Origin: MWBF01 sp040772005
GTDB lineage: Bacteria > Chloroflexota > Anaerolineae > CG2-30-64-16
Length of the DNA: 64,000 nucleotides
Direction: 5' to 3'
NCBI GenBank assembly: GCA_040772005.1
Contig: JAXGYZ010000002.1
Coordinates: 930,001-994,000, forward strand
Within the stretch, counting starts at the first letter, position 1; every line of letters starts with the position of its first letter. The translations under genes and the position numbers were made by a program. Positions 42,718-49,082 of the stretch are shown here, in pieces. The notes under the pieces are model-generated. The model saw only the letters and a list, made by a program, of their open reading frames with translations. It searched no databases and was not told the origin of the DNA.

Positions 42718-44181
42718 ATGCCCTACGAACCCACCCGCGCATCTCTGTCCGCCCATCCGCTGCCCGACTGGTTCAACGACGCCAAGTTCGGCATCTTCGT
42801 CCACTGGTACCCTTCCGCCGTGGCCGGCTGGGCGCCGCTCAGCGGAGAACTGACGACGGTCGTCAAGGAACACGGCTTCCGCTACTGGCTGAAGCACAAC
42901 CCCTACACCGAATGGTACGCCAACAGCTTGCGCATCCCGGGCAGCCCGGCCCAGGAGTATCACCGCCAGACCTACGGCGCGGATTTCCCCTACGACGGGT
43001 TCATGCCGCTGTTCCGTGCGGCGAGCGAGCAGTGGGACGGGGACGCGTGGGCCGATGCGTTTGCGGACGCAGGCGCGCGCTATGTGGTGATGGGCACGAA
43101 GCATCACGACGGTTTCCTGCTCTGGCCGAGCTGGCACCCGAACCCGTTCAAGCAGGATTACCAGTTGGAGCGGGACGTCATCGGGGAGCTGACCGATGCG
43201 GTGCGCGCCCGCGGCATGACGCTGGGGCTGTACTATTCGGGTGGGCTGGATTGGACGTTCAATGACCATGTCATTGCGGATGTGGATGACCTGGTCGCCG
43301 CGGTCCCGCAGCAGCCGGAATACGCGGCCTATGCCGAGGCCCACTGGCGCGAGCTCATCGAGCGGTACGAGCCCTCGGTGCTCTGGAACGACATCGGCTT
43401 CCCTTACGAGGCGAACCTGCTCAAGCTCTTTGCAGACTACTACAACGCGATCCCCGATGGCGTGGTCAACGACCGCTTCCTGCAATCCAACCTGGGACGG
43501 CCCGGCAGCCTGCGCGCCCGGCTGATCCTCGGCGCGATCCGGCTGCTGATGCCGCTGCTGATGAAGCGGCAGGGCGGGCTCGGCTCCCCGAGCGGCGGGC
43601 TGCATTCGGATTTCAGGACTCCGGAGTACTCCGCCGCCAGTGAGATCGAGGCCCGCAAATGGGAAGCGTGCCGCGGAATGGGCTACTCGTTCGGCTATAA
43701 CCGGCTGGAGCAGGACGAGCACCTGATTGCGCCGGACACGCTGGTGCGGTCGTTCGTGGACATGGTCAGCAAGAACGGCAACCTGCTGCTGAATGTGGGG
43801 CCGATGGCCGACGGCACGATCCCCGAAATCCAGATGCGCCGGCTGCGGGCGATGGGCGCCTGGCTGAAGGTGAACGGGGAGGCCATCTACGGCACGCGGC
43901 CGTGGACGCGCGCCGAGGGCCAGACGGCGGACGGCACGGCGGTTCGCTTCCTGCAGCGCGGGGACGCGCTTTACGCGATCCTGCTGGACACCCCCCCTGC
44001 CGCGCAGGTCGTCATCCGCGACCTGGCGCTGCCCGCGGTCGCAGAAGCGCACCTGTTGGGCAACCCCGCGGCGGTCCGCTGGACACAGCAGGGCGCCGAC
44101 GTCGCGCTGGACGTGCCGCAGCCCTGGCCTGATTCACCGGCCCACGCGCTGCGTTTCGCACCTGTCCAACCGACGCCGTAA
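42718..44181 (+). CDS. Alpha-L-fucosidase, glycoside hydrolase family 29
   Basis: This is a 487-residue protein with GH29 landmarks: FGIFVHWYPSAV (H29), YVVMGTKHHDGF (H129, H130), LGLYYSGGLDW, and nucleophile D225 in SVLWNDIGFP. A C-terminal beta domain follows (LLLNVGPMADGTIPE, then LKVNGEAIYGTRPW). No signal peptide is seen, so it acts on imported fucosides or fuco-oligosaccharides. A -10-like TATAAT lies at 42669. It links the island to fucose release, followed by mutarotase, isomerase and kinase steps. Confidence 0.93.
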   Translation: MPYEPTRASLSAHPLPDWFNDAKFGIFVHWYPSAVAGWAPLSGELTTVVKEHGFRYWLKHNPYTEWYANSLRIPGSPAQEYHRQTYGADFPYDGFMPLFRAASEQWDGDAWADAFADAGARYVVMGTKHHDGFLLWPSWHPNPFKQDYQLERDVIGELTDAVRARGMTLGLYYSGGLDWTFNDHVIADVDDLVAAVPQQPEYAAYAEAHWRELIERYEPSVLWNDIGFPYEANLLKLFADYYNAIPDGVVNDRFLQSNLGRPGSLRARLILGAIRLLMPLLMKRQGGLGSPSGGLHSDFRTPEYSAASEIEARKWEACRGMGYSFGYNRLEQDEHLIAPDTLVRSFVDMVSKNGNLLLNVGPMADGTIPEIQMRRLRAMGAWLKVNGEAIYGTRPWTRAEGQTADGTAVRFLQRGDALYAILLDTPPAAQVVIRDLALPAVAEAHLLGNPAAVRWTQQGADVALDVPQPWPDSPAHALRFAPVQPTP

Positions 44182-44209
44182 CGGCGATACCAGACGAGGT
44201 CTCACGCAA

Positions 44210-44347
44210 AGGCGCAAAGTGCGCCAAGAAGTCTCTTTCGCCTTTGCGGTCTTTGCGTCTTTGCGTGAGATGGAGAAGCTCACGCAGGGACGCAAAGTGC
44301 GCCAAGAAGTCTTTTTCGCCTTTGCGTTCTCTGCGTCTTTGCGTGAA
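44210..44347. repeat. CTCACGCAAAG repeat, tandem copies 2 and 3
   Basis: Two adjacent copies (44210-44270 and 44279-44347), each with CTCACGCA at the left and TTTGCGTGA at the right, and the shared inner block AAGTGCGCCAAGAAGTCT. They are also related to 41442-41511. Confidence 0.75.
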
Positions 44348-44366
44348 ATAACAGGAGGTCTTTCCC

Positions 44367-45395
44367 TTGAAGGCAGTTCAACTTACCGAGATCGGCCGGC
44401 CGCTGGAGCAGCGCGATGTGCCTGTGCCCGCGCTGCACGACGGCGACGTGCTGGTGCGCGTCCGCGCGGCGGGCATCTGTCATTCCGACGCGCACTACCG
44501 CGCGGGCGTGTCCTATGCGGGTCCGCTCCCCCTGACGTTGGGGCATGAGGTGGCGGGCGAGGTGGCCGCGACCGGCGCGGGTGTGACACGGGTCAGGCCC
44601 GGCGACCGCGTCTGCCTGCACTATCTGGTCACGTGCGGCCAGTGCCACTACTGCAACATGGGCCAGGAGCAGTTCTGCGTGCGCGGACAGATGATCGGCA
44701 AGCATCGCGACGGCGGCTATGCGGAGTACATCGCCGTGCCGGAGCGCGGGGTCATCGCCTTGCCTGCCGAGATTCCTTTCGAGCACGCGGCGATCATGAT
44801 GTGCTCGTCGTCCACGTCGTTCCATGCGCTGCGGAAGGCGCGGCTCCAGCCGGGCGAGACCGTCGCCGTGTTCGGCGCGGGCGGGCTGGGCATGTCGGCC
44901 ATCCAGCTTGCGCGGGGGCTCGGCGCGCGTGAAGTGTATGCGGTGGACATCAACCCGGAGAAGCTGGCGCTGGCCCAGTCTTTCGGCGCGACGCCAGTGA
45001 ATGCGCGGGCGGTCGATCCGGTTGTGGAGCTGCGCCGGCTGACGGACGGCCGCGGGGTGGATGTGGCGGTGGAGCTGATCGGGCTGCCGCTGACCATGCG
45101 CCAGGCGGTGCAGTCGCTCGGCATCCTGGGCCGCGCCAGCCTCGCGGGCATCACGCAGACGCCGTTCGAGGTAGATTCCTATCGCGAGTTGATCGGCAAG
45201 GAGGCGGAGGTCATCGGCGTGTCCGATCACCTACTGCAGGAGTTTCCGCTGCTGATCGAGTTTGCGCGGCGTAAGGTGCTGGACCTGTCGCACGTCGTCA
45301 CGCGCACCGTCCCGCTGGATGCCGCGCCGGTCAACGCGACGCTGGACGCGCTGGAACGCTTCGGCGGCGAAGTGCGCACGGTGATCGTGCCATGA
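44367..45395 (+). CDS. Zinc-dependent alcohol dehydrogenase (MDR family)
   Basis: This is a 342-residue protein with a TTG start after AGGAGG. Catalytic zinc ligands C38 (GICHSD), H60 and E61 (GHEVAGEV) are present, and structural-zinc cysteines C90, C93, C96 and C104. The NAD-binding motif is VFGAGGLGMSAIQLA. It probably oxidises a sugar, polyol or lactaldehyde-derived alcohol in the sugar island. It ends in a strong bidirectional terminator shared with the convergent cytochrome operon. Confidence 0.9.
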   Translation: MKAVQLTEIGRPLEQRDVPVPALHDGDVLVRVRAAGICHSDAHYRAGVSYAGPLPLTLGHEVAGEVAATGAGVTRVRPGDRVCLHYLVTCGQCHYCNMGQEQFCVRGQMIGKHRDGGYAEYIAVPERGVIALPAEIPFEHAAIMMCSSSTSFHALRKARLQPGETVAVFGAGGLGMSAIQLARGLGAREVYAVDINPEKLALAQSFGATPVNARAVDPVVELRRLTDGRGVDVAVELIGLPLTMRQAVQSLGILGRASLAGITQTPFEVDSYRELIGKEAEVIGVSDHLLQEFPLLIEFARRKVLDLSHVVTRTVPLDAAPVNATLDALERFGGEVRTVIVP

Positions 45396-45433
45396 GATAA
45401 GCCACAGAGGTCACAGAGGACGCAGAGGCTAAC

Positions 45434-45465
45434 AAAAAGGCCCGGCATAGCGCCGGGCCTTTATT
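45434..45465. terminator. Bidirectional intrinsic terminator
   Basis: The arms AAGGCCCGGC and GCCGGGCCTT surround a five-base loop. A TTTATT run follows on the plus strand and TTTTTGTT on the minus strand. It separates convergent alcohol dehydrogenase and cytochrome genes. Confidence 0.88.
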
Positions 45466-45485
45466 GTGCGGTCAAGTCGTGCTAC

Positions 45486-47138
45486 CTACTGCGCGGGCAG
45501 ATGGCACGTCGTACAGCTTGGCAGCGGGAAGTTCTCGTGATTGGCCGGGATCGGCTTGATGGCCGAGTCCAGATTGTGGCAGGCCAGGCAGTTCTCGTAC
45601 GTCTCGCCCTCGACCGGGTGCGGGACGGTCGGATAGTCGTTCGGGGCCTGCGTGGGCCGCGGCGTGGCCTCGCCGGCAGCTTCAGGTGTGGCCTCGCCCT
45701 CAGCAGCCGCGGGCTGATGGCACGAAGTGCAGGTCTCCGGCGGGAACGTCTTGTGGTTGTCCGGGTACGCCTGCGGTTTGCCCTCGCCGTGGCAGTTCGT
45801 GCAGACCGCATATACCTCGCCCTCGATGGGATGCGGGATCGGGTTCGGGCCGCTCGCCGCCGGTGTCTCAGCCGTCGCCGGGGTTTCGTCGGTCGCCGGG
45901 GTTTCACCGACCGGCTGATGGCAGGATGTACAGGCAGTCTGCGGGAAGTTGTTGTGGTTTTCCGGGAACGGCTTGATCATGCCCGGCCCGTGGCAGGTCG
46001 CACAGTCGGCGTAGGCCTCACCCTCGATCGGGTGCGGGATGGGCCTGGCAGTGCCATCACCGCCTGCAGGCTGCTCAGCCCCTGGCTCAGGCGTTGGCCC
46101 GGGCAGGTGGCAGACCGTGCAAGAGTCATTCGGGCGCCCCTCGTGGTCGGCGGGATATGGCATCATGCCGGACAGGCCGTGGCAGGTGTCACACTCCTCG
46201 CGACCTTCGATGGGATGCGTGATGGGCGAGCCGACCCGCGTGGTTTCGCCCGTGCTTTCGGGTGCGGGTGTGGGCGTCAACGGTACGAACACCGGCACGT
46301 CTGTAGCTGGCGGCGGCACCGTGGCCAGGGCGGTTTCCTCGAATGTCGAGAACCAGTATAGCCCTACGGCGAAGACCAGGCCAATGACCAGGGCAATCGG
46401 CACGTAGATGCGCTCGCGGCGGCGTACACCCTCGGGGTTGGGTGCGGGCCGCACGCGGCCGGTCTCGATCTGCTCCAGTTCTTCGCCATGTTCGTGCGCC
46501 ATCTGGTGGCGCGTCAGCTTGCCAGTGAACATACTCTTGTTGAAGAACTTGATGTGCACGCTGTAGAAGTGCCAGACGATGATCGCCAGCACTGCGAGGA
46601 CGGCCTCGCCGCCGTGCGCGGCCTTAGCGGCCGGGATGATCTGGCCGGGCAGGAACCTGGCCGTGGCAATCGGGTTCCACAACATGAAGCCCGTGATCGC
46701 CATGACGATGCCGCCCCAGATCAGGGCCCAGTATTCCGCTTTCTCAGCGAAGTTGTAGCGCGGCAGCTTGGGATGTTGTTTCGCCAACCCCAGGTTGTAG
46801 CGCAGGACATCGATCGCGTCGGTCACGTCGCGCAGGCCGGGCAGCATGGACAATTCGCTGCGGCGGACGAAGATCTTGTGGCCGACCACGAGGATATGGT
46901 AGATGCTCTGCAGCACGAACACAATCGCGGCAATGCGATGGATGATGCGCGTGGCCTCGATGCCGCCAAAGACGGCGATCATGCCGTCGGCCAGCCAGCC
47001 GCCAGAGAACTTTTGGATCAACCCGGTGATCGCCAACATCGTGAACGACACCAGGAGCACAATGTGCTCGATGCGCTGTGGGACGCTGAAGCGCGTATAG
47101 GACTTCTGGGCGTGGGTGTCTGCGGTTTGCTGTGCCAT
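45486..47138 (-). CDS. Membrane b-type cytochrome fused to octahaem cytochrome c domain
   Basis: This is a 550-residue protein from ATG 47138. The N-terminal five-helix membrane part (about 24-267) has histidines spaced as in FdnI/PhsC-type b cytochromes (RIEHIVLL, RIIHRIAA, IYHILVVGH, VWHFYSVHIKFFN). After a Thr/Pro-rich linker come eight CxxCH motifs grouped as four tandem diheme units. Each unit reads HPIEG...C-x2-CHG...(P/A)xNHxxFP...C-x2-CH. Linkers between units are TPE/TPA repeats. It should take electrons from the quinone pool to periplasmic c-type haems. It is co-transcribed with the nine-haem cytochrome 1 bp upstream. Confidence 0.88.
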   Translation of the reverse strand: MAQQTADTHAQKSYTRFSVPQRIEHIVLLVSFTMLAITGLIQKFSGGWLADGMIAVFGGIEATRIIHRIAAIVFVLQSIYHILVVGHKIFVRRSELSMLPGLRDVTDAIDVLRYNLGLAKQHPKLPRYNFAEKAEYWALIWGGIVMAITGFMLWNPIATARFLPGQIIPAAKAAHGGEAVLAVLAIIVWHFYSVHIKFFNKSMFTGKLTRHQMAHEHGEELEQIETGRVRPAPNPEGVRRRERIYVPIALVIGLVFAVGLYWFSTFEETALATVPPPATDVPVFVPLTPTPAPESTGETTRVGSPITHPIEGREECDTCHGLSGMMPYPADHEGRPNDSCTVCHLPGPTPEPGAEQPAGGDGTARPIPHPIEGEAYADCATCHGPGMIKPFPENHNNFPQTACTSCHQPVGETPATDETPATAETPAASGPNPIPHPIEGEVYAVCTNCHGEGKPQAYPDNHKTFPPETCTSCHQPAAAEGEATPEAAGEATPRPTQAPNDYPTVPHPVEGETYENCLACHNLDSAIKPIPANHENFPLPSCTTCHLPAQ

Positions 47139-47139
47139 G

Positions 47140-48240
47140 TCACGCCCCCTTTCGGCCGAATTTGGTGATAAGCTTGCGCAGGAAGTCGATCGCGACAAAC
47201 CCGGCCATCGCGCCGATCACTGCGGGAATCAGTATGCGGTAGAACAGGTTAACGTAGTACACCAACGGATTATTCTCCCGCGTAGGCTGGAAGTGGCCGA
47301 CCCAACTGTCCGGGAAATTCGTGGTCGCATCCGGGTGACAGCGGCGGCAGGTTGCCAGCAGGTTCTCCTTGACGACCGTTGCATCGGCATCGGTTACGGC
47401 CTTGATGTCGTGGATGCCGTGACAGTCGGTGCAGACAGCCTTATTGGTCCCCTGGTCCGGGTGCTGCTTTTCGAACAATGTGACCGTCGTGCCGTGGAAG
47501 TCCGCGACATAGGTGTCGAACACCTGGGTCGAGATGCCATACTTCTGCATCAGGGCAGCATTGGCATGACAACTGCCGCAGAGGTCGGGCGACTTGAGGC
47601 GGAACTCCGTGGTCCGCGGGTCTTCCTGGGTGTGTGCGCCGTGACAGTCGGTGCAGGTCGGGACATCCGGATTGCTGCTCTCAATCAGGGCTGCGCCATG
47701 GACGCTTTCGGCATATTGCTCATAGATGGCGCTGTGGCACTGTTGGCAGGTCGTGGAGATCTTCTGCCGCGGGGAGCTGGGCCTGCTGACATTGTGGGCG
47801 CCGTGGCAGTCGGTGCAGATGGCCGCGTTCCGGTTGCCGGCGGCGAGTGCGCGCGCGTGGTTGCTATCGAGTGCCGCCTGATACTGGTCGGCATGACATG
47901 ATTGGCACTGCTGATAGCGTTCCAGTTGAAAACTGCGCCGGTCCCCGGCGGTCAACTTGGGGTGTGGGTAGCCATTAATGTTGGTGTGACAGGAGACGCA
48001 GGTCAGGCCTGCTGCACCGTGCACGGATGCGCTGTAGACTTGCGGGTCCACGGTGAGCGGCAGCACTTCGCCGCTCGCCAGTGTCACGTTAAGCCCCGCG
48101 TTGCTGTGACAGCCCAGACAGCTTTCGTTGTCTTCCTGTGCCGCGCTGGCAACCGTCACCCAGCCAACTAGCAACAGGCCGGTGAGGATGCCTGCCGCGA
48201 GCCACCTGTAATGCGGCCGGCTCAAGCGAGCGAGAGACAT
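47140..48240 (-). CDS. Membrane-anchored nonahaem cytochrome c
   Basis: This is a 366-residue protein; ATG 48240 has GGAGG upstream. An N-terminal signal-anchor (residues 10-32) and a C-terminal membrane helix (about 335-355) bracket a periplasmic domain with nine CxxCH motifs (CLGCH, CVSCH, CQSCH, CTDCH, CQQCH, CTDCH, CGSCH, CTDCH, CRRCH). Extra histidines in SVHGAA and DFHG contexts can serve as distal ligands, as in NrfH/DmsE-like or octahaem reductases. No catalytic lysine-haem motif (CxxCK) is present, so it is likely an electron conduit. Its TGA is one base before the b-cytochrome ATG. Confidence 0.88.
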   Translation of the reverse strand: MSLARLSRPHYRWLAAGILTGLLLVGWVTVASAAQEDNESCLGCHSNAGLNVTLASGEVLPLTVDPQVYSASVHGAAGLTCVSCHTNINGYPHPKLTAGDRRSFQLERYQQCQSCHADQYQAALDSNHARALAAGNRNAAICTDCHGAHNVSRPSSPRQKISTTCQQCHSAIYEQYAESVHGAALIESSNPDVPTCTDCHGAHTQEDPRTTEFRLKSPDLCGSCHANAALMQKYGISTQVFDTYVADFHGTTVTLFEKQHPDQGTNKAVCTDCHGIHDIKAVTDADATVVKENLLATCRRCHPDATTNFPDSWVGHFQPTRENNPLVYYVNLFYRILIPAVIGAMAGFVAIDFLRKLITKFGRKGA

Positions 48241-48331
48241 AAACTCGTCCTCCAAACGGTTCCGAGAATGGGGGGCGCAAACCGGCGCGCGAAAACTGCG
48301 GCCGTGAAGTACGCCAGGACAGATGGTGCGC

Positions 48332-48375
48332 ATTATAACTGAGGATATGCGTTCTGTTACATGACTTTCGTCATG
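48332..48375 (-). promoter_or_regulatory. Cytochrome operon promoter with palindromic site
   Basis: On the minus strand: GTAACA (48360-48355), 17-bp spacer, TATAAT (48337-48332). A perfect palindrome CATGAC-GAAA-GTCATG (48375-48360) touches the -35 box, the usual position of an activator or repressor site. Confidence 0.55.
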
Positions 48376-48431
48376 CTTGTCCTCGAGTTAGTGCTGCGAG
48401 AATCAGATTTGCCTGCGTCGCCAACGCCGCC

Positions 48432-48674
48432 CTATGATGGGCGCCGGGTGTGGCGCACCAGGATGATAGCCAACAGGACGAGCAGGCCGGCTGCCAGTAC
48501 GGCGGAAAACGGCCACACGGCCGTTGGAATCGCCAGTGGGTGGGCGGCAGGCTGCGGCCGGGTCGTGTGCGACTTCAGGCTGTCAGACAACGGCTCTTGG
48601 CCAAGCGGGCTTCGCGGACGACCGGCGTAGTATACTTCATGTCCGCCAATTGTCACAATAGTTCCGGCGCTCAT
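48432..48674 (-). CDS. Small single-helix membrane protein, unknown
   Basis: This is an 80-residue reading frame with a credible GGAG site six bases before the ATG. The N-terminal half is polar (TIGGHEVYYAGRPRSPLGQEPLSDSL) and residues about 53-73 form one hydrophobic helix followed by RHTRRPS, giving an inside-positive tail. No family is recognised. It lies just upstream of the cytochrome operon, with possible structured RNA before its start. It could be a small electron-transport accessory, or spurious. Confidence 0.42.
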   Translation of the reverse strand: MSAGTIVTIGGHEVYYAGRPRSPLGQEPLSDSLKSHTTRPQPAAHPLAIPTAVWPFSAVLAAGLLVLLAIILVRHTRRPS

Positions 48675-48692
48675 TCGCTACTCCAAACAAGA

Positions 48693-48849
48693 ATCCCTGG
48701 CTGCACCGGCCGGTTGCTGGCCGAACACCAGGGATAGAGCGAGTACAGGACTATTGATGCCAGCCCTGGCATATGCTGGAAGGGGCGTATCAGGGGCAAC
48801 TGCGATGAGAGCAGCGATGTGCGGTGTGGAGCGTGATGACGATACGCCC
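48693..48849 (-). promoter_or_regulatory. Two hairpins upstream of the small membrane gene
   Basis: ATCCCTGG/CCAGGGAT (48693-48735) encloses a second hairpin CGGCC/GGCCG. Further out, GGGCGTATC/GATACGCCC (48783-48849) forms a second stem. They fall in the 408-bp gap 48675-49082, which shows no other gene. This may be a structured leader, but no riboswitch consensus was matched. Confidence 0.35.
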
Positions 48850-48992
48850 TATCAGAAAGACACTCTAGCATGGATACATCTTCCGTCTATGATGCGCGTC
48901 ATATCTGTGCCCGTTGGCGAGCGAATCCATCAAATGTGCGGTCACGGCGACGCGCCACCATCGAGAAGTGCGTGACCGGCCATGCACCGGGG

Positions 48993-49050
48993 GGAGCATC
49001 CTGAGCGGATGGGCGCCGCGTAGCGGCGCACGTAGTCGAAGGATGCTCCC
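48993..49050. repeat. Compact CATCCTGAGCGG / GTCGAAGGATG palindrome
   Basis: GGGAGCATCC at the left and GGATGCTCCC at the right are perfect inverted ends, with GGCGCCGCG/CGGCGC inside. It lies 32 bp beyond the valS stop. The family recurs at 16236-16392. Confidence 0.75.
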
Positions 49051-49082
49051 GATGTCCGATTGCTGCTCCTGGCGCCTTCAGT

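Noticed and set aside
48693..48735. SAM-type riboswitch upstream of the small membrane gene
   Set aside because: A GCAACC...GGTGC resemblance exists, but the overall stem arrangement is too short and the downstream gene is not a methionine or SAM gene.
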